From positions 3,720,001-3,784,000 of the forward strand of contig NZ_CP042434.1 in the NCBI RefSeq assembly GCF_007971385.1: a stretch of 64,000 bases of DNA, written 5' to 3'. The position numbers were made by a program, and so were the translations under genes. Positions 37,565 through 47,254 of this stretch are shown one piece after another. Numbering within the stretch: the stretch's first letter is position 1; each line of letters begins with the position of its first letter. The notes under the pieces were generated by a model. It saw nothing but the letters and a program-made list of their open reading frames with translations. It had not been told where the DNA came from and ran no database searches. This DNA is from Arachidicoccus ginsenosidivorans. Its GTDB lineage: Bacteria > Bacteroidota > Bacteroidia > Chitinophagales > Chitinophagaceae.

Positions 37565-38500
37565 TTATAATTTATAGAGCAATCCAACGCCTAAAATGGA
37601 TTGTGTCTGCAATTTAGGGCCTTTGCCTTCTACGGGTCTGTACAGATCATCGTAGGCCAGGTTAAAGTTCCAGGTAACGGCAATGGCCTTTGTCAGCTTG
37701 GCAGCAAAGGTATTGGTCATAAATATATAGATATTCTGCGGATCTTGCAGGTAATTGCTATAGAGTTCCAGATTACCGGTATAGGAAATCGTTTTTGTAA
37801 TATCTGCTGTATACCCTGCATTCAGCAAGAAACCCAATTGAAATTTCATGGTTTTACCTGAGTCAACGCCATAGGCGCCTTGATTGGACAGAAAATCGTC
37901 GGCAACGACCAATGCTCTTGCTGCGACCGGAGACAAAAACAGATTAAAATTCTTAAAAGGCTTATAGGTTATACCAGGAGCTAAAGTAATATAGGCCGGA
38001 GCGAAGAAATTAGAGTTCAGGGTCTTGGTTTCATTGCCATCTGCATCGGTGCCATAGGTATATCCTTTAAAACCCTGCGTTCTAAGCCTGAATAAAGCAG
38101 ATACATCCATTTTGGAGCTGACTGAGTGCCCATATAAGGAGACAAAATCGATCAGATCCGCACTTTTGCGCCCATCCAGTCCGGAAGTTTTCAGATAGCC
38201 ATACTGCATATTCAGGTTATTGGTCCAGCTGTTTTTGCCTTTCAGGTAATCTGCATACAGATTCACAAAGGCATTGGCGGAAAGGGCGTCCGTACCACCC
38301 CCAGACCAGTTTCCCAGAGAAGTTTGTGCCACATTTACTGAAAGGGAGCCGCCTTTATTCCAGTTTTTGGTAGAATCATAGGTTCTGCCATTTTTGTCTA
38401 CTTTGGTGGCCAAATCACTTTTGATGTCTGTTCTGCCATTATCCTGGGCATAACTAACGGCTGCAGCCAACAGGAAGGTGCCAAGAAGCAATTTTTTCAT
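37565..38500 (-). CDS. DUF3078 family protein, outer membrane
   Basis: 311 residues with a signal peptide (MKKLLLGTFLLAAAVSYA, cleaved before Q). The conserved QTSLGNWSGGGTDALSANAF and NSWTNNLNMQYGYLKTSG segments identify DUF3078. The repeated aromatic, alternating patterns and the final SILGVGLLYKL suggest a beta-barrel in the outer membrane. Function unknown. It ends close to recO, which lies 69 bases upstream of its start on the same strand side. Confidence 0.85.
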   Translation of the reverse strand: MKKLLLGTFLLAAAVSYAQDNGRTDIKSDLATKVDKNGRTYDSTKNWNKGGSLSVNVAQTSLGNWSGGGTDALSANAFVNLYADYLKGKNSWTNNLNMQYGYLKTSGLDGRKSADLIDFVSLYGHSVSSKMDVSALFRLRTQGFKGYTYGTDADGNETKTLNSNFFAPAYITLAPGITYKPFKNFNLFLSPVAARALVVADDFLSNQGAYGVDSGKTMKFQLGFLLNAGYTADITKTISYTGNLELYSNYLQDPQNIYIFMTNTFAAKLTKAIAVTWNFNLAYDDLYRPVEGKGPKLQTQSILGVGLLYKL

Positions 38501-38569
38501 AAGAATGGATTTTGTTTTTCTAGTTTCTAATATTTAAGTCAACGGGTAAGTATGTATAACCGGGTTCAC

Positions 38570-39307
38570 CTATTGCAAAACGGTTCTTAATATCTGGTAG
38601 CTTTTGGCTTCCCGATAGTTTTCGAGATGCAAAGAAAAGAACTGCTGATAACATTTCAAAAGAGATCGCCGATTTATATTGCTGATTTGTACATCTTTAG
38701 CTAAATTTATATCATTTATATACATCAGAAAACTATTGATCTGGGCCGTTTCGCCTTCCAGGGTAAAGCCATGTTGTGGGGACTGTTGAACATACCTGCC
38801 TTCCTGTAAATCCAAAATGGGCGTTTGGCTTGTGTATTGCCCGTGGAACATAAAACCTAGTAGCGAGGCTAATTGCAGGCTAAACACCAGCGGAATATTT
38901 AATATCTGCGGCCCCTCGTGCTGGTCAATATACAAGAGCGCATTTTCTACGATTTCAAAAAGCTCCTGTGCGGGTTCTTCTTCCCGTATGGTATGCAACA
39001 CCATTTCTACAATATAAGTGGCCACAGCATTTTTTAAAACATCAAAATAAACGTCCTTATAGATATAGGCCCACTGATATTCCCGGATATATTGCAAGTG
39101 CTTTATGGGATTGTGGTAAATTTCTGCATCCAGTAGTGCTGCGGGCTGGAAAAAACTGATTTTGCCGGCAGCAGATTTGCCACTGGACCGAATCCCTTTG
39201 ACCATATAACTTTGCAAACCAAATAGCTCGGTGAACATGGTCACAATCAGGCTGGATTCGCCATATTTGACCGTTCTCAGCACAACGGCTTTGCTTTTAT
39301 GCGTCAT
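38570..39307 (-). CDS. recO: DNA repair protein RecO
   Basis: Helps load RecA at single-stranded gaps with RecF and RecR. The N-terminal OB domain starts MTHKSKAVVLRTVKYGESSL and continues with MFTELFGLQSYMVKGIRSS. The C-terminal domain lacks the four zinc cysteines seen in some relatives, as in other Bacteroidota. The 245-residue length fits. A minus-strand -7 box lies 8 bases upstream of the ATG. Confidence 0.93.
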   Translation of the reverse strand: MTHKSKAVVLRTVKYGESSLIVTMFTELFGLQSYMVKGIRSSGKSAAGKISFFQPAALLDAEIYHNPIKHLQYIREYQWAYIYKDVYFDVLKNAVATYIVEMVLHTIREEEPAQELFEIVENALLYIDQHEGPQILNIPLVFSLQLASLLGFMFHGQYTSQTPILDLQEGRYVQQSPQHGFTLEGETAQINSFLMYINDINLAKDVQISNINRRSLLKCYQQFFSLHLENYREAKSYQILRTVLQ

Positions 39308-39314
39308 ATCTGGA

Positions 39315-39322
39315 CAAAAATA
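39315..39322 (-). promoter_or_regulatory. recO promoter, -7 box
   Basis: TATTTTTG on the minus strand at 39322-39315, just before the start codon at 39307; a very short leader would result. Confidence 0.4.
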
Positions 39323-39431
39323 GGCTATTTGCTTAAAATGTTGTGCACAGCCCAGCGCCCTTCATCGGCAATGAATGTCTTTCCATGTCTGGGCTATACA
39401 ACGTCAAAACAGCGGGCCATTGTATGTTGTT

Positions 39432-40927
39432 TTAACCGCCGATTTTATAATCGGAGGATTGGTCTTTAGCCGGGATAGAGGACAGGATAAACTGGCGGAT
39501 ATCTTCATTGCCCTTAATCATACTTTGTTTGTCCATATAAATCATATGTCCACAAGGATAACCCTTCCAGGTGGTTCGCGCCTTTAAACTGGGAGAAGTC
39601 GTAATCTGCCAGATCGTATATTTTGTATTAAAGAAATTACAGATAGATCCGTCGTAATAGCCATTTTGTACCAGTAAATGTAAGGAAGGGTTTTCCTCCA
39701 TGGCTTCTCTTAACTGGTCACCTGTGTGGTTGCGCTGGGAATCCCAGGGGTAAACATGGTCTGATAAAACCCAGTAGGCAACATCTGTTTTAAAGTTCAG
39801 GTCATTGCGCATATAATCATTGGCCGCGGGGGAAAAAGACCGGGCCCAGGCGGGAATCTCTGCATTAAAATCCGGGCGATCACCTGCGTTTTTTTCATCA
39901 ATGCCTAAATAACGGGAATCCAACCGGCCAATGGTATAGCCTTTATCTCTGAGTAGTTCTTTCCAAAAAAGACTGGTGCGAACATTCAGGTTATTTTGGT
40001 CCCAGATATTTTTTTCGATGCCCGTGTAACGGGCGAGTTGGGTTTCAATGGATTGTTTTTCCTGGGGGTCGATGGAACTGCCTTTAGCGATGGCCGGCAA
40101 TAGTTTATTTAAGGTAAAAGACTCCACTTCGGGCAGTATGTCGGTCAATTTTTTTTGCTGCAGATCGGTGGGTAATTTTTTATAATACCAGGCGGTTGCT
40201 GCATAATAGGGATGTTTAAAGCCGCGCTTACAGCTCCCTGACGCTCTATGCCTAATTCGGTCGGAGAAACCAGTACGACGCCATTTAAAAAGACGCCTCT
40301 TGAAGGTTCCTGTAAAGCCTCAGAGAGACCGGAGACCCTGGTTGTCCCATAGCTTTCTCCGATCAGAAACTTTGGAGAAAGCCAACGGCTGTTGCGGGTT
40401 AGAAAAGTGGTGATCCAGTCTGCCAGATAGTCAATGTCCTGGTTGACTCCAAAAAATTCACTGCCTTTTGCATCCTTGTCCAGGATTCTGGAGTAGCCTG
40501 TATTGACGGGATCTACATACACGATATCAGTGGCATCCAGGATACTGTATGGATTTTGTTTCAACCCATAGGGTTGAATAGCCCTGCCTTCGTCATCCAG
40601 GTTTACCCGCATGGGCCCGGTATAACCCAGCTCCATCCACAAAGAAGCAGAACCGGGTCCACCGTTAAAGGAAATACTTAAAGGCCGGTTGCTTTTGTCT
40701 TTGATACCTTCTCTTTCGTAATAGGTATAACTGAGTGTGGCGACAATTTTGCCTTCTTTGTTCCACACTGGCTGTGTGCCCTTATATACACTATAAGTAA
40801 AGTGCTGGCCATTAATGGTGGCTTCATGATGGGTCAAAACGGCGGTGTCTTTGGGAATATTATTTTGGGACTGAGCAGTGGCTGTAAATAATAATACAGC
40901 CGCCATGAGCGTATATAGTTTATGCAT
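39432..40927 (-). pseudogene. Peptidase S10 (serine carboxypeptidase), one frameshift
   Basis: Serine carboxypeptidase-like exported enzyme. Signal peptide MHKLYTLMAAVLLFTATAQ starts at 40927. All catalytic residues survive: Ser in IGESYGTTR (upstream part), Asp in QNGYYDGSI and His in PCGHMIY (downstream part). Upstream of about 40220 the frame is good; then it slips and stops at 40145, while the neighbouring frame carries on with HPYYAATAWYYKKLPTDLQQ and reaches the natural end at 39432. One extra T in the TTT at 40215-40217 would repair it. So it is either a recent loss or a read error; the reassembled product is about 498 residues. Confidence 0.85.
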
Positions 40928-41321
40928 TTTAAAGTGATTGGAGCGGTTTTGCTTAATTAGATTACACAACAAATTACATATATTTTTTTATTCTATCCAA
41001 GAAAAAAATCACGATTCCCCTGTTTTTTTATTAATTGAGCGGTACAAACGACTGTCAGTTAATTAAAAAGCTTATTTTTTATAGGGTTAGAATCGAAATG
41101 GAGGTTATCTTTACGTGCCAAAATGCAAATGGGCAAAAACAAGGCATTCTCCTTAAGTGAATCCGCTTATTTTTATCCATTCGTTCGTTTGAGGGAGCGT
41201 TAAAAACAAAATGTAAATAATACGAACAAATAGCATCCGGCTGTATTCATAATACGATGGATAAGGTTTTTCAAGCTGGCGCTTAGCATTTGTTCACAAA
41301 AAAAATAAAAGTTAACAGCAG
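40928..41321. other. Intergenic region upstream of lysC, no gene seen
   Basis: About 390 bp between the divergent S10 peptidase and lysC. AT-rich, stops in all frames. No lysine riboswitch pattern was recognised; a weak -7-like TATCTTTA lies near 41107. No other element seen. Confidence 0.45.
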
Positions 41322-42644
41322 ATGAAAGTAATGAAATTCGGGGGCACCAGCGTTGGGCAGCCAGAGCGTATGCATCAGGTCGCTGCCACTGTAACCGAAC
41401 AAAAAGAAGCCAAAATTGTGGTGCTCAGTGCCCTGAGTGGTACGACAAATGCACTGGTTGGTATTAGTGATGCACTTGCCGCAGGCGATAAGCCGGGCGC
41501 AAAGAAAATTATTGACGGCCTTGAAAAACATTATCATACTTTCATCAAAGGGCTTTTAAAATCCGATGAACGCCGGCAAAAGGCACAGGCCGCCATTGGA
41601 GAACATTTTGAGTTTTTAAATATCATTTTAAAAATATCTTTCAGCGATGCGCTGAATAAAGATATATTGGCCCAGGGTGAGCTCATGAGCACCAAACTTT
41701 TCTCCATTTACCTGGAGGAGATTGGGGTCGAGCATTTATGGCTGCCGGCGCTGGAATTCATGCGTATTGATGCCAATGAGGAGCCTGATTTAAAGGTTAT
41801 TAAGACTGAATTGTCCCAAATCCTTAAAAAACATGCTAAAGTGGATCTTTTTGTAACCCAAGGATATATCTGTAAGAATATCAGGGGGGAAGTCGATAAT
41901 TTAAAAAGAGGCGGCAGTGATTATACAGCATCTTTGATTGCCTCAGCGATCAAAGCCAGTGTCTGTGAGATCTGGACAGATATTGATGGCATGCATAATA
42001 ATGATCCGCGCATTGTGGGTAAAACCAGGCCGATTGAAGTCCTAAGCTTTGAGGAAGCAGCCGAGCTGGCCTATTTTGGGGCGAAAATCCTGCATCCTAC
42101 CTGTATCTGGCCTGCACAGCATGCCCATGTGCCGGTAAAACTACTCAATACGATGGCGCCAAAAGCCAAAGGAACGACTATTCAGGATCATGAGCAAGGT
42201 GAGGGCGCTAAAGCAGTTGCGGCAAAAGACGGCATTATCGCCATAAAAATTAAAAGTAGCCGAATGCTGCTGGCCTATGGTTTCTTAAGAAAAGTATTTG
42301 AGGTCTTTGAAAAATACAGGACCCCAATTGATATGATCACCACCTCTGAGGTAGCCGTTTCGTTGACCATTGATAGTGATCAGCATTTAAAATCGATTAT
42401 AAAAGAACTAGAACCGTTTGGAAGTGTAACGGTGGATAAGGATCAGGCGATCGTCTCCATTGTGGGCAATGCCATCGTGGAAGAAAAATCTGTCTTACTG
42501 AATATTTTTGAAACCATTAGTCATATACCGGTACGCATGATCAGTTATGGTGGCAGCAGGCATAATATCTCCTTTTTGGTGCCGGCCAGCAGCAAAAAAG
42601 AAATGCTCCAGGCCATCAATAAGGGCGTATTTGGGCTGGATTAA
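41322..42644 (+). CDS. lysC: Aspartate kinase
   Basis: First step of the aspartate family pathway, phosphorylating aspartate. The N-terminal kinase signature is VMKFGGTSVGQPERM (residues 3-17), the site for aspartate is near RGGSDYTASLIA, and the C-terminal quarter carries two ACT repeats (TIDMITTSEVAVSLTID-like, then VSIVGNAIVEEKSVL) for feedback by lysine or threonine. The 440-residue length is that of a monofunctional enzyme. asd lies in this window at 15890 but is not linked. A terminator follows. Confidence 0.96.
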   Translation: MKVMKFGGTSVGQPERMHQVAATVTEQKEAKIVVLSALSGTTNALVGISDALAAGDKPGAKKIIDGLEKHYHTFIKGLLKSDERRQKAQAAIGEHFEFLNIILKISFSDALNKDILAQGELMSTKLFSIYLEEIGVEHLWLPALEFMRIDANEEPDLKVIKTELSQILKKHAKVDLFVTQGYICKNIRGEVDNLKRGGSDYTASLIASAIKASVCEIWTDIDGMHNNDPRIVGKTRPIEVLSFEEAAELAYFGAKILHPTCIWPAQHAHVPVKLLNTMAPKAKGTTIQDHEQGEGAKAVAAKDGIIAIKIKSSRMLLAYGFLRKVFEVFEKYRTPIDMITTSEVAVSLTIDSDQHLKSIIKELEPFGSVTVDKDQAIVSIVGNAIVEEKSVLLNIFETISHIPVRMISYGGSRHNISFLVPASSKKEMLQAINKGVFGLD

Positions 42645-42677
42645 CCTTTATTATTCGTTAAAGCACTCCTAATATAT

Positions 42678-42714
42678 GCGCCATCTTACAAATTGATTAG
42701 ATGGCGCTTTTTTT
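42678..42714 (+). terminator. Terminator of lysC
   Basis: Perfect 9-bp stem (42678-42686 with 42699-42707) and a T-run to 42714. It overlaps an in-frame upstream extension of the next gene, which confirms the later start. Confidence 0.85.
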
Positions 42715-42805
42715 AGTGGAATACCCTAACTTCGCGCCCGATATGGTAGTCGGACTATATCATATAAGTTCATTTACAAATAATTCGAAAATTCAAGCAT
42801 ATACT

Positions 42806-43669
42806 ATGCGTTCCATCTTCTTAAAAGCCGCCTTATTGGCTGTAATAGCACTGGGGATCTTTACCCAGATTCAGGCACAGGAATTTCATAAAGAAAAAAA
42901 ACATAAACACAGTTTTCACTTGTCAGATGAAGGGAATTCTGTCGGTAAAAAAGGAGAGCTTTATCTCTCCTGGGGATATAATAAGGAGTGGTATCTGCCC
43001 AGCAATATTCATATTTATCAACCGAAGCTGGGCAATGATTATACGCTCTATAATACCCTTGCCTCTGATCATCCAGGCTGGAATGAAGGTCTTTTTAATC
43101 GTGCGCTTACCATCCCGCAATACAATTACCGGTTGGGCTATTTCTTTAAGGATAATTGGGCGATTGAGGCCAATTTTGATCATACAAAGTTTGTGGTGGC
43201 AGACAATCAGCTATTACATGCAAAAGGGATGATGAATGGTGTACCAGTCGATACTTTTATTAACAACCGGTCAGGTTTTATGAAATATCAGCTCAACAAC
43301 GGCGCAAATTTCCTATTGATTAATCTGGTCCATAGAAAACATTTAACCAGCTTTAATAAAAGCTGGTTTGATGCGGCTTTATTAGTCAAAGGTGGGGCTG
43401 GTATTGTGATTCCGCATGTGCAAAACGTAATTGATGGCCACGCCAACAAAAAAGGTTTTCAGTTTGGCGGATTTGACATGGGCTTTGAGGCCGGTATCAG
43501 GGCTACTTTTTTCAAATACGCTTATCTGGAATTTACCGATAAAATTCTGGCGGCCCAGTATTATAATTTAAGACTTTATGAGGGACGGGCTAAGCAATTT
43601 ATTGCGACCGATGAAATGATTTTGTCCATTGGAGCAAGTATCCCGCTGATTAAAGAACATAAAAAATAA
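42806..43669 (+). CDS. Outer membrane beta-barrel-like protein, function unknown
   Basis: 287 residues from ATG 42806, starting with the signal peptide MRSIFLKAALLAVIALGIFT (then QIQA, cleaved before Q). The mature N-terminus is His/Lys-rich (KEKKHKHSFHLSDEG). The rest is full of aromatic, Gly and Asn residues with alternating hydrophobicity, as in a barrel: YRLGYFFKDNWAIEANFDHT, and AGIRATFFKYAYLEFTDKI near the end. An upstream in-frame extension to 42701 passes through the lysC terminator and is not real. No family recognised. Confidence 0.75.
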   Translation: MRSIFLKAALLAVIALGIFTQIQAQEFHKEKKHKHSFHLSDEGNSVGKKGELYLSWGYNKEWYLPSNIHIYQPKLGNDYTLYNTLASDHPGWNEGLFNRALTIPQYNYRLGYFFKDNWAIEANFDHTKFVVADNQLLHAKGMMNGVPVDTFINNRSGFMKYQLNNGANFLLINLVHRKHLTSFNKSWFDAALLVKGGAGIVIPHVQNVIDGHANKKGFQFGGFDMGFEAGIRATFFKYAYLEFTDKILAAQYYNLRLYEGRAKQFIATDEMILSIGASIPLIKEHKK

Positions 43670-43740
43670 ATGGCTGCAGCGCTTTGAGTCGTCGTCGTTT
43701 ATATTTGCCTATTCAACTATAGATTAGGATAGTCGGCTAA

Positions 43741-43795
43741 AATAAAATACCTTTTTTACCAATCGGTTCAAGATTGGAAGAAAAGGTATTTTTAT
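43741..43795 (+). terminator. Probable terminator of the barrel-protein gene
   Basis: Imperfect stem (AAATACCTTTTTT near 43742 pairs with AAAAGGTATTTTT near 43782, with an inner CCAATC/GATTGG stem). T-rich end on the plus strand. Confidence 0.65.
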
Positions 43796-43940
43796 GTATA
43801 GAGGTTATATTTAATGTGTGATGATACTTGCCTTTACAACAGCTTACGTTATATTTGTGAAGGCTGACCAGGGCAGGGGCAGGCTATTGGCACTTGGCCA
43901 ATGCTTAAATAAGTGAGTAAAATCTAAAAGCCTTTGTAGA

Positions 43941-44354
43941 ATGCAAAGTAATAAAAGGAATGACTGGATAAATCGAGTACGTTCAGTCAGGTGGTGTTAT
44001 GATTTTGAACTAGCCAAACGTAATCAGAAAAACGACCTGTTAATGCTGACCACTGGCATTTTTCCGCTTTTACAGCATAAGGGACGTTTGCTACTGACGG
44101 ACAATGGGATAGAACTGTTTGGAAAGTCAAATGAGAAGAAGGAAGAGATCCCCTTTGATCTAATTGAAACAATTTATCTGGGTTATGATGACTTGTATCC
44201 ACCAAGGCTCTCTAAAAACTTTGGATACGCCTGGTCGCCTCTTCGAATCACCCTAAAAAATGGGGCGCAGATCTATCTGATTATATATGGCAGTATGGAC
44301 CTTTTAATTAGAAATAAAGCCTGGTTTGAATACTTAAAAAATACGCTGGCATAG
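43941..44354 (+). CDS. Hypothetical protein, possibly PH/GRAM-like
   Basis: 137 residues, start ATG 43941. No signal peptide. The strand-rich pattern GRLLLTDNGIELFGKS, IPFDLIETIYLGYDDLYPP and SPLRITLKNGAQIYLIIYG resembles a PH or GRAM-type domain (bPH_9-like), but that is a guess. Upstream gap 270 bp, downstream convergent exported protein gene. No operon partner. Confidence 0.65.
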   Translation: MQSNKRNDWINRVRSVRWCYDFELAKRNQKNDLLMLTTGIFPLLQHKGRLLLTDNGIELFGKSNEKKEEIPFDLIETIYLGYDDLYPPRLSKNFGYAWSPLRITLKNGAQIYLIIYGSMDLLIRNKAWFEYLKNTLA

Positions 44355-44442
44355 GACACTAAAAGACAGATGGCAGTTTTAAGATAGAAATAAGCAGCCA
44401 GTTTCAGCGTAATTAAAATAAGTTTTTAAGGTATATGCATAA

Positions 44443-45582
44443 TTATTTACCAATACCAATACTGAGCTGAATGCTGGGAGTAACACCTTTAATAAAATTA
44501 TGGAAATAGATAAATGGTTTTAACGTGGCATTGCCGTATTTTACCCCAAATGCATTAAAACCGAAGGTGTTTTTTTCCAGAAAATCTCCTTTTCTGTGAA
44601 TCAGATAACCAAGTGAGATCGGTAGAAAAATGTCTAGTTTATTACCAATATCTTTTCTATCGGTAATTGTAGTGTAGGTGGCAAATAAAAAGTCGTTGCG
44701 ATAGGTCTTTGTTTTACCATTCTGGTCTTTATCAAAGAAAAAATAAGGCGTCCAGTAGAGCCCGAATCCATTATAACTGTTGGGTTGCTTTTTAAAATAA
44801 TTGAACATAGATATGCCAATAGAGGCAGAAGGCACAAAGTGGTTTTTGATATTTTGGATGTCGGCAGAAAAACCGATCGTAAACGTGCGTTGGACATTTA
44901 AGGTGGAATTAAGGTTGCCTGAAAAGCTGTTTTGATTATTTAAGGTGTAATTGCCGTACATGAAATACTTCCAGGGAGCATGGCTGGCGACTTTAGCAGG
45001 GATGGCTGCTTCTATGCTGTCAATAAATTGATCTATTAGCGCACTATTTGCTACCTTACTAAAATCACTTATGGAATTAAGGGTAAAGATAATCACCGCG
45101 GGTCTATAGTAATTGGCTGTTGAGTCTACCCTGGCAATGGTGATGGAATCCATTTGTGGTTTTACCATGGAGGTTTGGCCATCTGCCGTATAGTATAACT
45201 TTTCTTCTGTGGCTGGCTTTTGACTGACCAGCGTTTTGATTTTGCCATTAAAATCTAAATACTGGATCTTTTTAACCGTGAGCGGATCTTGCAGAGAATC
45301 TTTGAACCTTGCATAAGTTGCTTTTACGGCCTCTATTAACTGAGCGGTGGGTAGCAGCCCTTTTAATCCGGATTTAGACCCTGGATAACTATTAACCCTG
45401 GGTATAAAGAGTTTGTTTCCACGACCCAAGTCTAAGCTATAGCCTTCTTTAAGAGGAATTGTAATATTATTGGTGGGGGATTTGCCTGTGATAAGGTCGG
45501 TGTGTGGATCAAAGTATTGTGCATGCAGGCTGGTCGCTGCACTAAATACTAGAAGGGTACTGAATAACATTTTAATTTTCAT
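44443..45582 (-). CDS. Exported protein downstream of the ECF sigma/anti-sigma pair
   Basis: 379 residues with a signal peptide (MKIKMLFSTLLVFSAATSLHA, cleaved before Q). The middle has Pro/Asp-rich and strand-like stretches; the C-terminal 150 residues (TFTIGFSADIQNIKNHFVPS, YHFHNFIKGVTPS-like, SIQLSIGIGK at the end) look like beta strands of a barrel. It starts 36 bases after the anti-sigma reading frame ends, so it belongs to the sigma operon and may be its target or partner. Function unknown. Confidence 0.7.
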   Translation of the reverse strand: MKIKMLFSTLLVFSAATSLHAQYFDPHTDLITGKSPTNNITIPLKEGYSLDLGRGNKLFIPRVNSYPGSKSGLKGLLPTAQLIEAVKATYARFKDSLQDPLTVKKIQYLDFNGKIKTLVSQKPATEEKLYYTADGQTSMVKPQMDSITIARVDSTANYYRPAVIIFTLNSISDFSKVANSALIDQFIDSIEAAIPAKVASHAPWKYFMYGNYTLNNQNSFSGNLNSTLNVQRTFTIGFSADIQNIKNHFVPSASIGISMFNYFKKQPNSYNGFGLYWTPYFFFDKDQNGKTKTYRNDFLFATYTTITDRKDIGNKLDIFLPISLGYLIHRKGDFLEKNTFGFNAFGVKYGNATLKPFIYFHNFIKGVTPSIQLSIGIGK

Positions 45583-45618
45583 CGGGTCTGTATTTAGAAA
45601 TGATTATTACCTAACTGT

Positions 45619-46679
45619 TTAGAATCTGATTTTAAAGGGGTTTTGTGAAGATGCGCCGCTTTTACGGCTAAGTGTTTTATATATATTTGATTTGGTATTA
45701 TTTTGATGGCCCATTTGCCTGTTTACGCTTGGAAGGGCTGCCTCCATATGGATCGCGGAAAGGGCGATGACAGGAAGGGCCGTTTGCGTCTGGTCCTGCG
45801 CCTCGGTGGCCGAGGAGGGCAGCAAACTGCTGTTGTTTGTCTCGGCGCCCGAAACCTGCCCCAAAACTTGCGTGGGAATCTGTATGGGCATAGCCGTTAC
45901 TGCTAATTTTTTATCAATCACTTGCCTATTATTTGTTTGCGCGTCGGGCTTTATTGTGGCCATTGATTTATTTAAATCCAGACTGGGTATAGATGATTGC
46001 GCAGCAGTCTTACTGGCATTGTTGCCAGGACTGCTACTGCTAATACTGGCAACTGTGTTATTGAAATTTAGAGCTGTATTGTTTGCCTTATTGTCGTTAT
46101 GGTGGAGATGAACTTTATTTTTATGACTACTTTGTGTATAGGCATCTTGGTGGAGGTTATTTATTGGACCGGGGAGGTTTATTCGCTGTTTTGTTCCAGT
46201 TGCTTTTGTGTCTTTTTGAATGGATGTTATTCGGCTTGTACCAACTGCCTTGGCGGAACGCTTGGAATCCGCTGATTGCCGGATAGGAGTGTTAGGCCGC
46301 TGAATAGCTACCTGCCCTGATTACCTGTCTTGTGCCAGTTGGAATACCTGCCGACAATAAAACCTGCGGCCAGTAGTACCATGGCGGCCACAGCCATTTT
46401 CCAAAAGGATAATAAAGGCCTTGATTTTTTTTGCTGTGGACGTTGGCTGTCAGATGGCGGGGCTAATTGTTGGACAGGCACCTCGGTTGACTTAACGGGT
46501 AGTCTACCTGATAGCTTTTCCCAGCCTTTGGCCGTATCGTAATTTTCTGCCCTCAATTCAAGGATGCGTTTACTTAATGCCTGGTCCTTAGTATTTTGTA
46601 TCTGGTTAAAGGGATCTTGCTGGTCGCCTTTTTGATTGTCCTTTTGATGGGTGGAATTGTGTTTATGTTGTGATGCCAT
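45619..46679 (-). pseudogene. Anti-sigma-factor-like membrane protein, one frameshift
   Basis: About 353 residues once the break is repaired. The N-terminal ~95 residues are cytoplasmic, polar and Gln/Lys-rich (HQKDNQKGDQQDPF), and contain LRAENYDTAKGWEKLSGRLP; a single membrane helix follows near 96-115 (FWKMAVAAMVLLAAGFIVGR). The frame then stops at 46308, but the neighbouring frame stays open without a stop from 46312 to 45619 and encodes a Gln/Asn/Ser/Thr-rich periplasmic part. One extra C in CCC at 46315-46317 would join them. It overlaps the end of the sigma gene by 17 bases, so the two are translationally linked. Anti-sigma role is inferred from position and topology. Confidence 0.7.
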
Positions 46680-47205
46680 GATTATTGATTTTAATGACCA
46701 TTTGCTGAAGCAGGCGTCTGGCCTTACTTAATTGAGACTTTGAGGTGCCTTCCTTTATATGAAGCAAATCTGCAATTTCCCGGTGGCTCATTCCGTCAAT
46801 GACATAGAGGTTAAAAATAGTCCGGTATCCAGTTGGCAGACGTGTTATAAGTTCCATAATTTCTGCTGTGGATAGTCGGTCTAATGGATCTTGTTCTTCG
46901 CTGACCAACGTGTCTTCAATTTCCTGCTCCGTTATGTTAGGTTGTTTTCTTAAATGCATCAGCGACTCGTGAATCATAATGCGTCTGAGATAAGCGCTGA
47001 TACTTCCTTCGCCTCTGTATTCAAAAAGATGTATTTTTAAAAAGAACTGCATGAACCCTGACAGCATGACCTCTTCTGCATCAGGTAGATTACCGGTATA
47101 TCTTCTGCAAACCATTATCATGGAAGGCGCCAGTTGTTCAAACAAGGCTTTTTGGGCCCATGGTTGATTTTCTTTGCATCCTTGAATAATTCTAATTGCT
47201 TCCAA
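46663..47205 (-). CDS. ECF-type RNA polymerase sigma factor
   Basis: 180 residues. Region 2 (GEGSISAYLRRIMIHESLMH) and region 4 (LPTGYRTIFNLYVIDGMSHR, then KEGTSKSQLSKARRLLQQM) are typical of sigma-70 family group 4. It is the first gene of a three-gene run with an anti-sigma-like protein and an exported protein. The family's usual regulation is release from its anti-sigma partner by an envelope signal. Start ATG 47205; an AraC gene lies 49 bases upstream on the same strand. Confidence 0.92.
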   Translation of the reverse strand: MEAIRIIQGCKENQPWAQKALFEQLAPSMIMVCRRYTGNLPDAEEVMLSGFMQFFLKIHLFEYRGEGSISAYLRRIMIHESLMHLRKQPNITEQEIEDTLVSEEQDPLDRLSTAEIMELITRLPTGYRTIFNLYVIDGMSHREIADLLHIKEGTSKSQLSKARRLLQQMVIKINNHGITT

Positions 47206-47254
47206 ATTGTACTGGTTTCTATTGGTTAAATGCAGTATGTTTACTAAAGGTTGC

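Noticed and set aside
40928..41321. Lysine riboswitch before lysC
   Set aside because: No multi-stem junction or conserved core could be recognised by eye, and the region is AT-rich and unstructured.
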